NCBI GenBank assembly: GCA_017624835.1
Contig: JAGAMG010000022.1
Coordinates: 1-64,000 of the forward strand
DNA length: 64,000 nucleotides
Reading direction: 5' to 3'
Source of the DNA: Lachnospiraceae bacterium
Lineage (GTDB): Bacteria > Bacillota > Clostridia > Lachnospirales > Lachnospiraceae
Of this stretch, positions 36,891-46,987 are shown piece after piece. Below the pieces are notes generated by a model that saw only the letters and a list, made by a program, of their open reading frames with translations, was not told the DNA's origin and made no database searches. Each line of letters opens with the position of its first letter. Positions within the stretch are counted from its first letter, which is position 1. Made by a program: the position numbers and the translations under genes.

Positions 36891-38282
36891 CTAAGATAAC
36901 ACAAGTCCTATCTGGCTATATGCAGGCATGGCTTTCATAAAGATTACATCTAAAGTACCCCATATAATCATCAGATAGCAAAGTAAAACTCCAACAGGTA
37001 CCATCCAACGAGGCATAACAATACTCCCCAGCCTTATGGTAAGCAGTTTTTCAATACCTTTTATGATATAGCACATAAAGGGAACCAATGCGGGCAATAA
37101 ATATCTGCCCTGATCCTGATAATCCATGGTGTAGGCATAATGCAAGGTCAATACACAGGGCATCAGAATACAAAAAATCATATTCATATGAAAAAATAAT
37201 TTTTTCCCAACAATTCTTTCTCTGTTCTTTCTATTTAGCAGATAATATGCAAGTCCCACAATACCTGCTCCAAAGAAGAATTTGTACACTCGATAGAGCC
37301 ATACCGAGGCAAAAATAGACACGGAACCGAAAGCTGCCACAAAGCCATAAAAAAGTCCCTCAAGGGTATTCTTTTCCCGTATCATTTCCCAGAGCGTATA
37401 TCCTCTTTCTTTAAAGGTCTGCATTGTCAAGGGATTGACATACTCATTGGCATAGATAGCCGCCATTTTCTCTCTGGTAGCCAGCCCCAAAATATCTCCA
37501 TCCAATACAAAATAGCTTCGAATAAACCACCAACTGATTCCTAACAATACAATCCCCGCAATAAAGCAGCCCCTTTTCAACATTTCCTTCCATGCATAGG
37601 TCAGCTTCCCGTTTTCCTTCTGAACAAAATAAGCCAAAAACAATAAGATGCAGCTTAAAATATAACCATAAGCATTATAATAAGAGAGGGCACAAAGAAT
37701 AATTCCCCCACTCATCCACAAGCTGTTTTTCCAATTGATACCATCCTGATAGCAGCAAACAAGACTGTAGACCATCATAGCGGTGGACAGCATACAACAG
37801 GAATCCGTATTCACATAGGTATGAAGAAATATATTTTGAGGCAAATAGGTTACTGCAAAGCAAAACAGCCAGCCAAAGCGTCTGTCCGCAAAAACTCTTT
37901 TACTTAACAGATACACTACTCCCGCCATCAGCGTACCAAAAAACACATTTACCATTCGGGCAGCAAACAACAAGGATACCTGTGAATCTGTAAAAATATT
38001 TACCACCCGCATTACATAGCCCTGCACAATGTAGGGAAATACATTGTACAGGCCATAGGAAAATCCATAGGATGGAATTCTGATTTCCTCTTCCAATCCC
38101 GTAGGAATCTCCCCATACTCACAAATATATTGGGGCACCAAAAATCTGGCATGCTCATCCGGCGGATTTGCAAAAAGGGGCGGCGTATCCACCATGGGCT
38201 GATTTAATGCCACTGACAACGCCAATACCACAAATCCCAATATATATATCATAAAAATAGTTTTGTCCGCTTTATGCTGCAT
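36891..38282 (-). CDS. DUF2142 membrane protein (GT-C-like)
   Basis: A 463-residue protein with about 11 hydrophobic helices. FANPPDEHARFLVPQYI in the first outside loop (about 37-53) is the signature of DUF2142 (PF09913), a family predicted to be GT-C-fold glycosyltransferases. The acidic pair in PPDEH would be the donor/metal site. It seems to head the envelope operon that continues with the deacetylase 12 bases downstream. Substrate unknown. Confidence 0.75.
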   Translation of the reverse strand: MQHKADKTIFMIYILGFVVLALSVALNQPMVDTPPLFANPPDEHARFLVPQYICEYGEIPTGLEEEIRIPSYGFSYGLYNVFPYIVQGYVMRVVNIFTDSQVSLLFAARMVNVFFGTLMAGVVYLLSKRVFADRRFGWLFCFAVTYLPQNIFLHTYVNTDSCCMLSTAMMVYSLVCCYQDGINWKNSLWMSGGIILCALSYYNAYGYILSCILLFLAYFVQKENGKLTYAWKEMLKRGCFIAGIVLLGISWWFIRSYFVLDGDILGLATREKMAAIYANEYVNPLTMQTFKERGYTLWEMIREKNTLEGLFYGFVAAFGSVSIFASVWLYRVYKFFFGAGIVGLAYYLLNRKNRERIVGKKLFFHMNMIFCILMPCVLTLHYAYTMDYQDQGRYLLPALVPFMCYIIKGIEKLLTIRLGSIVMPRWMVPVGVLLCYLMIIWGTLDVIFMKAMPAYSQIGLVLS

Positions 38283-38306
38283 GCAAAATAATCCCTTTCA
38301 TGTTAA

Positions 38307-38339
38307 AAACCCCAAGGCGGCAGGGCCACTTTGGGGTTT
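38307..38339 (-). terminator. Terminator after the DUF6465-like gene
   Basis: AAACCCCAAG pairs with CTTTGGGGTTT; on the minus strand GGGGTTTTTAAC follows as the U-rich end. It lies five bases after the stop codon at 38344. Confidence 0.85.
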
Positions 38340-38343
38340 CATT

Positions 38344-38790
38344 TTAAATATAAAAGCTTCCTGTCATTTCCTTGTTCATTACATAATAAACCATATTCTC
38401 TTCAGGCTTAACATAAAGCTCAATGCTTACCAGGTCTCCCACCTTCTGCTTCAGATCGTATTTCCATACATCCTTTGCCATCTTCATAAGGTCTTCCTGG
38501 GAATAGGACTTGCCCTCAAACTGAATATGTACTTCACTCTTAACTTCAGCTTTCTTTGCAGGCGCCTTCTTAGCAGGTGCTTTTTTCACAGCTTCCTTCT
38601 TTACTGTTTCTTTCTTAACAGCTTCCTTTTTCACAACTTCTTTTTTAGCAGCCTCTTCTTTTACTGTGGCATTCTTCACGGTGTCTTCCTTTACTGTCTC
38701 TTTCGCTACAGGCTGTGTAACAGCCTTCACAGATTCTGTCTTAGGCGCCTCAACCTTTGCAGCTTTTGCTACAATCTTCTTTGTTGCCAT
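38344..38790 (-). CDS. Lys/Ala/Val-rich protein with C-terminal DUF6465-like domain
   Basis: A 148-residue basic protein. Residues about 1-83 are low complexity, with repeated KKE(A/V/T)VKKE and PAKKAPAKKA units like the tails of histone H1-like nucleoid proteins. Residues about 85-148 form a small folded domain (VHIQFEGKSYSQEDLMKMAKD...) of the DUF6465 type common in Lachnospiraceae. DNA or RNA binding by the tail is plausible but unproven. It has a consensus promoter and its own terminator, so it is probably a highly expressed single gene. Confidence 0.75.
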   Translation of the reverse strand: MATKKIVAKAAKVEAPKTESVKAVTQPVAKETVKEDTVKNATVKEEAAKKEVVKKEAVKKETVKKEAVKKAPAKKAPAKKAEVKSEVHIQFEGKSYSQEDLMKMAKDVWKYDLKQKVGDLVSIELYVKPEENMVYYVMNKEMTGSFYI

Positions 38791-38863
38791 AACGACATCT
38801 CCCTTCTTTTCTTTTGCTATTTTTCATGCTCCTCAACAGGCACTTTCGCGCTCGTTATTGGTA

Positions 38864-38892
38864 AGTTTATTCTATTCCAATAAAAATGTCAA
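38864..38892 (-). promoter_or_regulatory. Promoter of the Lys/Ala-rich protein gene
   Basis: Minus strand: -35 TTGACA (38887-38892), spacer 17, -10 TAAACT (38864-38869). It is a near-consensus sigma-A promoter. Confidence 0.8.
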
Positions 38893-38907
38893 CTTTTCAA
38901 GGCGTTT

Positions 38908-39759
38908 TTATGCAAGAACTCCAAAAAATACCAGTACCACAGCCCCTAATACAATGCGATACCAGCCAAACACCTTAAAGTCATGCTTCTTAATATATCC
39001 CATCAGAAACTTTAATACAAACATGGATACCACAAATGCCGTAACGGTACCGATAGCCAAAAGAGCCAATTCCAATCCGGTAAAATCAAAACCAAATTTC
39101 AGCACCTTCAAAAGGCTTGCACCAAACATAACAGGAATTGCCAGGAAAAAAGTAAATTCCGCTGCTACCGTTCTGGACACTCCAATCAGTAATGCACCTA
39201 CAATGGTTGCGCCGGAACGGGAGGTTCCCGGAAATACTGCAGCAATCAGCTGAAATACACCAATCATCAGTGCAGTCTGATAGGTAATCTCTGCCAAAGA
39301 ATTAATCTTTGCATTTCTGCCCTTATTCCAATTTTCCACCACAATAAATGCCACACCGAACACAATCAGTGCCAAGGCCACACAGAAATAATTATAAAAT
39401 AAGGCATCAAACACATCATCAAAAAGTATACCAATCACCGCTGCCGGTACACAGGCAACCAAAATCTTGAACCACAGAGTCATAATATCCATCTTAACAA
39501 AAGAAAGGATTCCCTTTTTGTCTCCCCGTTCCTTCCCGGAAAGGGCAAAGGGCCAAATCTGCTTCCAAAACAGCACTACCACCGCCATAATGGCTCCCAG
39601 CTGAATGACTACATCAAACATATCAAAGAAGCCCTCACTGGTTCCCTGAAAGGGAATTAGTTCCTCCACCAGAATTAAATGCCCGGTACTGCTGATAGGA
39701 AGCCATTCGGTAATTCCCTCCACAATACCATAAATAAATGCCTTAATGATTTCCCACAT
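38908..39759 (-). CDS. uppP: Undecaprenyl-diphosphatase UppP (BacA)
   Basis: Recycles the lipid carrier undecaprenyl pyrophosphate to the monophosphate for peptidoglycan and glycan synthesis; absence is known to raise bacitracin sensitivity. 283 residues with about seven helices. Catalytic motifs EGITEWLPISSTGHLIL (about 15-31) and FPGTSRSGATI (about 173-183) are intact. GGAG precedes the ATG. It starts 32 bases after the patatin gene, so the two may be co-transcribed. Confidence 0.96.
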   Translation of the reverse strand: MWEIIKAFIYGIVEGITEWLPISSTGHLILVEELIPFQGTSEGFFDMFDVVIQLGAIMAVVVLFWKQIWPFALSGKERGDKKGILSFVKMDIMTLWFKILVACVPAAVIGILFDDVFDALFYNYFCVALALIVFGVAFIVVENWNKGRNAKINSLAEITYQTALMIGVFQLIAAVFPGTSRSGATIVGALLIGVSRTVAAEFTFFLAIPVMFGASLLKVLKFGFDFTGLELALLAIGTVTAFVVSMFVLKFLMGYIKKHDFKVFGWYRIVLGAVVLVFFGVLA

Positions 39760-39791
39760 TTCTTTTCTCCAATTCCATTTCTTTACTTATT

Positions 39792-40643
39792 TTACCGCTC
39801 CAGATATACCATAAGCTCCTCATAGCAATCCGCTGCATCCTGATAGCCTTCCTCGTATAAAGCGAGAAGCTTTTGCTTATCCTTTTCAATCCTTCCCACT
39901 TCACTGAATTTCTTAGGACGAATCACAAATGCCAGACCACATTCCTTCTGTCGCTCTATATATTCCAGAGTCTCGTTATAATTTATATGACGGTCACGCA
40001 TCAATTCATACACCTTGGGGTAATTCAAATAGCGCAGCTTAACCAATTCCATATAAGAAGAAGGTTTCCGTACATAGCCCTCCTCCTTGGTCATAATCAC
40101 TACATTTTTCAAATTGCCATCCATAATGGATTTTTTCAAAGGAATGGCATCGCTGATACCCCCATCCAGATAAAGCTTATTGCCTATTTTTACATTTCTG
40201 GACACCAAAGGCAGGGACGCAGAAGCCCGCACCTTGACAATATCCTTTCTCATATCTCGAAGGCGCAGGTACTCCGGCAAGCCTGTCTTAATATTGGTTG
40301 CCACAGCATATGCCTTTCCGGTATATCTTTCAAACGCTTCATGGTCATAGGGATGCAAGTAATCCGGTATTAAACTATAACAGGTATTCACATTAAACAC
40401 ATCGCCGGTAGTCAGCAGACTTTCCACACTGCAATATCTTCTGCAATCCAGATAATCCACATTTACATCCAAGGCACGCCCCCGTTGTTTAGATAGGAAG
40501 CTGCACATATGACAGGCCCCGGCGGACACGCCGTACACGCTCGAAAAATCTATTCCCTTATCCAAAAAGAAATCCAATATACCGGCAGTGTAGATTCCCT
40601 TCATTCCACCGCCTTCTAAAACCAAACCAGCCTGATACATCAT
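39792..40643 (-). CDS. Patatin-like phospholipase
   Basis: A soluble lipid acyl hydrolase of about 283 residues. The oxyanion motif EGGGMKG lies near 9-15, the nucleophile GVSAG near 39-43, and the Asp of the dyad in DGGISDAIPL near 167. This resembles bacterial patatins of the RssA/YjjU class. Two starts are possible: ATG at 40643 (used here) or GTG at 40649, both near an AAAGG site. The substrate is probably membrane phospholipid. No secretion signal is seen. Confidence 0.85.
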   Translation of the reverse strand: MMYQAGLVLEGGGMKGIYTAGILDFFLDKGIDFSSVYGVSAGACHMCSFLSKQRGRALDVNVDYLDCRRYCSVESLLTTGDVFNVNTCYSLIPDYLHPYDHEAFERYTGKAYAVATNIKTGLPEYLRLRDMRKDIVKVRASASLPLVSRNVKIGNKLYLDGGISDAIPLKKSIMDGNLKNVVIMTKEEGYVRKPSSYMELVKLRYLNYPKVYELMRDRHINYNETLEYIERQKECGLAFVIRPKKFSEVGRIEKDKQKLLALYEEGYQDAADCYEELMVYLER

Positions 40644-40691
40644 GAACACTCAACCCTTTCTATAAACTTAACTGTGTCCTTCATAAGTTAG

Positions 40692-41885
40692 TTAACGCTG
40701 TGGGTACTCTTCTGTCACAAACTTACGAAGTGCTGCCAAAGAGCGCTCCACCTTTTCTGTATCAATGCAATATGCCATACGGAAGTAACCGGGAGCACCA
40801 AAGCTGTCACCGGGTACCAAAACCAAATCGTATTTTAATGCCTTTTCACAGAATACCTTTGCATCCTCCTCCAATGCCTTGGGGAAAATGTAGAAGGTTC
40901 CGCCGGGTTTTACACAGGTAAAGCCTAAGGCTGTCAATTCGTTATACAGCAGATTCATATTCGTCTCATAAACACTTAAATCCGCTGTCATATCAATGAC
41001 CTCAGCCACCGCCAACTGAATGATGGAAGGAGGGCAATTGTGACCGGTTCCTCTGGAAATCTGACCACACATATTTACCATATCCTCTGCATCCGCACAG
41101 TTGGGGTTAATTGCTACATAACCAATACGCTCTCCCGGCAGGGACAGGGACTTGGAAAAGGAGTAGCACATAATGGAATTATCATAAAAAGCGGATACAC
41201 AGGGAGCATCCACACCTTCAAATACAATTTCACGATAGGGTTCATCTGAAATCAGATAAATAATATGTCCATATTCCTCTGATTTTTTCTTTAATATATC
41301 TGCAAGTCTTTGCAAAGTTTCCGCAGAATATACCACACCGGAAGGATTATTAGGAGTATTTACCAAAATTGCCATTACCTTTTCACTGAGCATTTCCTCA
41401 AAGGCTTCAAAATTAATCTGGAAATTCTCTGTATTGGGTGGCACAATTTTCAGCTGTGCTCCGGTCAGATTCACATAGGGATTGTACTCCGGGAAAAAGG
41501 GAGCAAAGGTCAATATTTCATCCCCCGGCTCTGTTACCAGACGAAAGGCATGTGCCAGCGCACCTGCTGCACCGGAAGCCATAAAAATATGCTCCTTACG
41601 ATAGGGAAGTCCAAATCTTCTCTCCAAGGATGCTGCAATTGTTTCTCTTACAGCAGTAATTCCCAAACTGGGACTATAACCATGCAATTCAGAAGGTGCC
41701 TTGGTAGAAAGCATCTCTATCATTTTGTCTGTAAATTCTTGGGGAACCGGAACAGAGGGATTACCCAAACTGTAATCAAATACATTCTCGTAGCCGATTT
41801 CCTTTCCTCTTGCGGTTGCAAACTCTGAAAGCTGTCTGATAACGGACTTTCCGGATAACATATCCTTATACTTTTGCACTAACAT
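40692..41885 (-). CDS. PLP-dependent aminotransferase (class I/II)
   Basis: A 397-residue fold-type I aminotransferase. The PLP lysine sits in CYSFSKSLSLPGERIGY (about 236-252), with NTPNNPSGVVYS near 170-181, SDEPYREIVFEG near 208, and the C-terminal Arg region GYFRMAYCID. Relatives are annotated as aspartate/aromatic aminotransferases; the substrate cannot be fixed. The ATG at 41885 lies one base beyond the glpK stop, with GGAGG nine bases upstream, so it is likely co-transcribed with glpK. Confidence 0.88.
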   Translation of the reverse strand: MLVQKYKDMLSGKSVIRQLSEFATARGKEIGYENVFDYSLGNPSVPVPQEFTDKMIEMLSTKAPSELHGYSPSLGITAVRETIAASLERRFGLPYRKEHIFMASGAAGALAHAFRLVTEPGDEILTFAPFFPEYNPYVNLTGAQLKIVPPNTENFQINFEAFEEMLSEKVMAILVNTPNNPSGVVYSAETLQRLADILKKKSEEYGHIIYLISDEPYREIVFEGVDAPCVSAFYDNSIMCYSFSKSLSLPGERIGYVAINPNCADAEDMVNMCGQISRGTGHNCPPSIIQLAVAEVIDMTADLSVYETNMNLLYNELTALGFTCVKPGGTFYIFPKALEEDAKVFCEKALKYDLVLVPGDSFGAPGYFRMAYCIDTEKVERSLAALRKFVTEEYPQR

Positions 41886-41886
41886 T

Positions 41887-43428
<1,542 letters not shown>

Positions 43429-43432
43429 TTAC

Positions 43433-43461
43433 ATAATACTGCGTAGTTCCCGCACTGTAAA
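43433..43461 (-). promoter_or_regulatory. Predicted promoter of glpK
   Basis: Minus strand: -35 TTTACA (43456-43461), spacer 17, -10 TATTAT (43433-43438). No obvious catabolite-response element was found around it. Confidence 0.6.
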
Positions 43462-43573
43462 TACCTATCCGTTTATGACAACTCATATCAATTACAATGC
43501 ATTTACAAAAAGAAGTATACCACATTATCAGAAGGATGAAAAATACTCTTTAGAAGTTATTTCTGCAAAACAA

Positions 43574-43629
43574 AAAGCCGGTATTATGATATGGGTGTAT
43601 GCTGCACACATAACATAATATCCGACTTT
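43574..43629. terminator. Hairpin, probable terminator of the DUF1062 gene
   Basis: AAAGCCGGTATTATG pairs imperfectly with CATAATATCCGACTTT across a loop of about 20 bases; on the minus strand GGCTTTTTGTTTTG follows. It lies 19 bases beyond the DUF1062 stop. Confidence 0.65.
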
Positions 43630-43647
43630 CTCTCATTCATTTTTATT

Positions 43648-44214
43648 CTATTGAATTACAATTTTCAAATCCAATCCCTCTTGATGAATCAGTATCTGCT
43701 GCCGCTCTATCAACCTCTTAACCATACTTCTGGACAAATTCAAAATATTGCCTACTATCTTTTCATCACGAATCCTCACACCATGAGGATTATGAACAAT
43801 AATAACATCCTCTGCCGAGAAATTTCTCTCCGGCAACGTTGACTCCTGCACCTTATTTTCCTGTATGGTAAAGGTTACACTTTCCCAATCCACCTCCATG
43901 CGGTTCTTTTTAAAGAAAGCGGAATCCATTCCATATTGCACTGCTAACAACTCATCATTCTTCAGAAATAAAGCATAATCGTCAACAGGAATTTTCCTTC
44001 TGTCTACCCTTTCATAAATTGGCAAATTCAAAGTATGTTTACATTTTTCACATTGATAGATTAACCATACATCCAATCTGTTCCCATTAGCATTTACCCT
44101 GAAACGTTTTGTATTAATAAAATGCTCCTTCCGACCGCATCCTGCACAATTATGAATCACAGAAAAAGATTCTTCGGGTCTGATTGTATATTCAATTGTA
44201 TTTAAATAGCTCAT
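43648..44214 (-). CDS. DUF1062 family protein
   Basis: A 188-residue cytoplasmic protein. The N-terminal part holds two CxxC pairs (NCAGCGRKEHF near 22-32 and YQCEKCKHTLNLP near 53-65), which could form a zinc ribbon. The later part, with RDEKIVGNILNLSRSMVKRLI near 150-170, resembles a helix-turn-helix-like end. This order fits DUF1062 (PF06353), which has no known function. GAGGAG precedes the ATG, and a palindrome repeated in front of the next gene lies 43 bases upstream. Confidence 0.8.
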   Translation of the reverse strand: MSYLNTIEYTIRPEESFSVIHNCAGCGRKEHFINTKRFRVNANGNRLDVWLIYQCEKCKHTLNLPIYERVDRRKIPVDDYALFLKNDELLAVQYGMDSAFFKKNRMEVDWESVTFTIQENKVQESTLPERNFSAEDVIIVHNPHGVRIRDEKIVGNILNLSRSMVKRLIERQQILIHQEGLDLKIVIQ

Positions 44215-44256
44215 TTCGCATCTCCTCTAATTTATTGTAAAAACAACATCTCAGAT

Positions 44257-44296
44257 GCGCAGGCTATTACGTTTTTTTATTTTGCAATAGCCGCGC
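44257..44296 (-). repeat. Leader hairpin, copy 1 (before DUF1062 gene)
   Basis: Minus strand GCGCGGCTATT pairs with AATAGCCTGCGC, preceded by TTTGCATA. A diverged copy lies at 44763-44810 before the CD3324-like gene. The shared run is TTTGCATAGC.C.GGCTATTGCAA on the 5' arm. Confidence 0.65.
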
Positions 44297-44422
44297 TATG
44301 CAAAACAAATGGGAGTAGTGGTGGTCATACTTTCAAATCCTCCTTTTTCATAAATCAAATGATGCTTTTATCATATCCGCAAACTCTCCCTCCATCCACC
44401 TCGAGCTTTTTTCAAAATAAAT

Positions 44423-44456
44423 ATGAGCCGATACCATTTAAACAGTACCGACTCAT
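44423..44456 (-). terminator. Terminator of the CD3324-like gene
   Basis: On the minus strand ATGAGTCGGTACTG pairs with TGGTATCGGCTCAT over a short AT-rich loop, and ATTTATTTTG follows. It lies directly after the stop at 44460. Confidence 0.75.
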
Positions 44457-44459
44457 TCC

Positions 44460-44729
44460 TTACACTTTCATCACTCTGATAATGCGCTGTATGCTTTTCT
44501 CAGACAGATAATATTTACACGCCAGTTTAGCTACCGTCATTCCAGCAACATAATCCACATAAATCTTCCGATTTCGATTATCCAGTTCCTGCTTTATCCG
44601 GGTACTGCTGCCCCATTCCCTTCGGTTATCCTCTTTCCTGGGAATGTAAATACTCTCTCCATCCACATACTGCTGTATCAGCTCAATTATTTCCCTTGGC
44701 AGAATCTCTTCTGCTTTTCTATAGCCCAT
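44460..44729 (-). CDS. CD3324-family small protein
   Basis: An 89-residue basic protein. EEILPREIIELIQQYVDGESIYIPRK at the N-terminus, a RREWGSSTRIKQELDNRN segment, and a C-terminal helix-turn-helix-like part (MTVAKLACKYYLSEKSIQRIIRVMK, about 63-88) fit the CD3324 family, named from a Clostridioides difficile protein. A DNA-binding role is likely from the helix-turn-helix but not shown. AGGAGG precedes the ATG. Confidence 0.8.
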   Translation of the reverse strand: MGYRKAEEILPREIIELIQQYVDGESIYIPRKEDNRREWGSSTRIKQELDNRNRKIYVDYVAGMTVAKLACKYYLSEKSIQRIIRVMKV

Positions 44730-44762
44730 GTTTGCCTCCTAAATTTATTTATTCTTAGGATT

Positions 44763-44810
44763 AGCACCGGCTATAACAATTCAATTTATTGTATTGCAAT
44801 AGCCTGTGCT
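44763..44810 (-). repeat. Leader hairpin, copy 2 (before the CD3324-like gene)
   Basis: Minus strand AGCA-CA-GGCTAT pairs with ATAGCC-GG-TGCT, again preceded by TTTGCAT. It lies 34 bases before the start codon. It shares its 5' arm with copy 1, while its loop is different in sequence and longer. Confidence 0.65.
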
Positions 44811-44858
44811 ATGCAAACATAACAGCTCTTCCCATACAAAATTGTACTCCTTTCTCAA

Positions 44859-45668
44859 CTAGGCATTCAAATCAACGTATGCTCCGCCCTTAACTTCCAC
44901 ATACTTCTTATCATTTACTGCCAACCACACACTCTGAGCACTGGGATTGTAAACCGCTTCATTATTACCGGAGAATTTCAGATTTCTGGCAGCCTCCATG
45001 TAATCAATAATTTCAATATTGGTAGCATACCAGATATCCTCTCTGCCGCCCATGTACTCACAGAATTCTTCAATGACATTCCAATTGTCACGGTCATCAA
45101 ATTCATAGCTGTGTCCCCAAACATACATTAACTTCAAATACTGCTTCTTCTGGAAATTCGCAAAAAACTCTGCCATCTTCATTAAGTCAGGATCATTGTG
45201 ATGACAGGTAGCATTCCATTCAAGGGGATCGGTGGGAAGTGCATAATCATGGGTTACCTTTACAGTACGGGCATAAGCAATTCCCAGCTGCTTAAAGAGC
45301 TGCTTGATTTCTTCACTGTAAGAACCATTGGGGTAGGCATGTCCTCTTACCAAGCCTCCGGTAATACTCTCCAAGCCCTTTCTATCCTCTAAAATTTCTG
45401 TAGCGACCTCCACCAAAGGGCATCTTTCGATAGTAGGATGAGTCATGCAATGGGTAGCAACCTCATGTCCTTTATAAAGTGTGGCAATTCTGTCTGCTTT
45501 TAAACGACGCTCATCCTTTTCCATCAAGCCATAATTAATATTAAAGGTTCCCTTGATGCCATTCTTATTAAAAATCTCAACCAATCTTTCATCCTGAATC
45601 TTACCATCATCATAGCTCATGGTAAGAGCTTTTGCTTTTCCTCCCGGGAAACAAATATATACCTTCAT
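44859..45668 (-). CDS. Cytoplasmic polysaccharide deacetylase family protein
   Basis: A 269-residue CE4/NodB-fold protein without signal peptide or membrane helix. Motifs: TMSYDDGKIQDERL near 17-30 (Asp pair), GTFNINYGLM near 39-48, GHEVATHCMTHPTIE near 67-81 with the His-x3-His metal pair, and GHAYPNGSYSEE near 109. Relatives are annotated as polysaccharide deacetylases, but the missing export signal suggests an intracellular substrate. GAGG lies before the ATG. It stands alone between hairpins. Confidence 0.8.
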   Translation of the reverse strand: MKVYICFPGGKAKALTMSYDDGKIQDERLVEIFNKNGIKGTFNINYGLMEKDERRLKADRIATLYKGHEVATHCMTHPTIERCPLVEVATEILEDRKGLESITGGLVRGHAYPNGSYSEEIKQLFKQLGIAYARTVKVTHDYALPTDPLEWNATCHHNDPDLMKMAEFFANFQKKQYLKLMYVWGHSYEFDDRDNWNVIEEFCEYMGGREDIWYATNIEIIDYMEAARNLKFSGNNEAVYNPSAQSVWLAVNDKKYVEVKGGAYVDLNA

Positions 45669-45781
45669 GTTTTACCTCTCTTCCGCACACCTTTATGCTG
45701 TGCCTATCTTTATTCTTATGTATTTTATACTATTACTTTTTGAAGAATTTCGCAATTCTTTTCCATATTTTCGGTGTTTTT

Positions 45782-46753
45782 TTACCAATACATTTGCATA
45801 TACCTTTGGGCATCTTCCATGCTCAATTGAAATTTTTCCATCAGTGCATCCCGCACCATTTCCCAAGTAGCACCTAATGTCTTGCAGACTTCTATCAGAG
45901 ACTGTATTCCTTTTTGTATTCCTTCATTGCGTGCATCCTCCAATAACTCCTTCCATGCTTGACACATATCATATTCCTCCTGCTTATCTTTTATCATATA
46001 CTTTTCTCTATCTTCCCATATCCTTGAATCATTCAATATAACAGCTAATGTTTCCACTGTTTCTATGTCCATATGCCTATATTCTGCACTGCTCTCCAAT
46101 AATTGAATGAGCCGCTTTTTATTCTTTCGATAAGGCATTATTTGAAATAATTTCCTAATTTCTGTATGAAAAACTGAATAGTCCATTTCCTCATTCAAAC
46201 ACAGCAAACGCATAGGATAATCCGCAAAATAATTGCTCATTCCATCTGCATCTTCTCCAAAATCCATCATATCACGCAGGCTCCTGGGACCATCCCATGG
46301 TTCCTCTCCATGATAAATACATAATGTGTACACAGGTGCAAGCCGATCATTTTTCTTGATTTTGCAACAACGCTCTGCCCACGACTCAAAATTATCCTGT
46401 TCCTGATTTTTCTTACGCAACTGCTCCAATTGTCTTCCGTATTCCATCGTATCATATTGCATACAACGAAATGGCATGGAATAATCCACCTGATTTTGAT
46501 TTTCTATGGCTAATATCGTCAAGGTTTCGCCGGACTTCAACTTCATTTTTATATCCCTGATACGTTCAATATTCTCTGTTTTATTGCTCGTGCTCACCTT
46601 TACCGCCGTCGGCTCTATATACCTCTCGGATACATCCTCTAAGGCTTCCTGCTTTATAACACAATTTCCATTAAAATATACTCCATTAAATAAATCAGCA
46701 AACCGTCTTTTATCACTAAAATAACGATTTAAAACGTTATTACTCTTCCCCAT
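45782..46753 (-). CDS. Rpn-family PD-(D/E)XK nuclease
   Basis: A 323-residue protein of the Rpn/PDDEXK_5 group, often called recombination-promoting nuclease or putative transposase. The N-terminal core shows FADLFNGVYFNG near 17-28 and RIRDIKMKLKSGETLTILAIENQNQVDYSMPFR (about 63-95, landmark only), where ENQNQ takes the ExQ place and the preceding acidic residue is in RDIKM. The C-terminal half is helical, ending in a repeated EGIQKGIQSL segment typical of Rpn proteins. Such genes act as mobile genes, but no inverted repeats or transposase partner are seen. Confidence 0.8.
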   Translation of the reverse strand: MGKSNNVLNRYFSDKRRFADLFNGVYFNGNCVIKQEALEDVSERYIEPTAVKVSTSNKTENIERIRDIKMKLKSGETLTILAIENQNQVDYSMPFRCMQYDTMEYGRQLEQLRKKNQEQDNFESWAERCCKIKKNDRLAPVYTLCIYHGEEPWDGPRSLRDMMDFGEDADGMSNYFADYPMRLLCLNEEMDYSVFHTEIRKLFQIMPYRKNKKRLIQLLESSAEYRHMDIETVETLAVILNDSRIWEDREKYMIKDKQEEYDMCQAWKELLEDARNEGIQKGIQSLIEVCKTLGATWEMVRDALMEKFQLSMEDAQRYMQMYW

Positions 46754-46797
46754 ATCATTTCTCCTTTTGTATTGCAGAAGAAATAATATGCTTCTTC

Positions 46798-46830
46798 TGC
46801 CATTTTATTAGTCTCTTGAGTAAAATGGCA
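46798..46830. other. Perfect 10-bp inverted repeat upstream of the Rpn gene
   Basis: TGCCATTTTA and TAAAATGGCA flank 13 bases. It lies 45 bases upstream of the Rpn start codon. It could be an operator or a leader hairpin; nothing in the sequence decides. Confidence 0.5.
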
Positions 46831-46949
46831 GACATGCCCGAATGTGTGAAAACACGTTAAATTGATTACTCTTGATAAATATATTGTAATTACATTGTGC
46901 AGTTTTGTCAAGAACGGAATAACGATAATCTCGGCAATATTTTTACAGA

Positions 46950-46979
46950 AAAGGAGCAACCACTAATGGTTACTCCTTT
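46950..46979 (-). terminator. Terminator after the small hypothetical gene
   Basis: On the minus strand AAAGGAGTAACCA pairs with TGGTTGCTCCTTT over a 4-base loop; TTCTGTAAAAA follows. It starts eight bases beyond the stop at 46988. Confidence 0.8.
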
Positions 46980-46987
46980 CTCTCACC

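Noticed and set aside
45782..46753. Insertion sequence around the Rpn/PDDEXK gene
   Set aside because: No terminal inverted repeats, target duplications or DDE/HUH transposase are visible.
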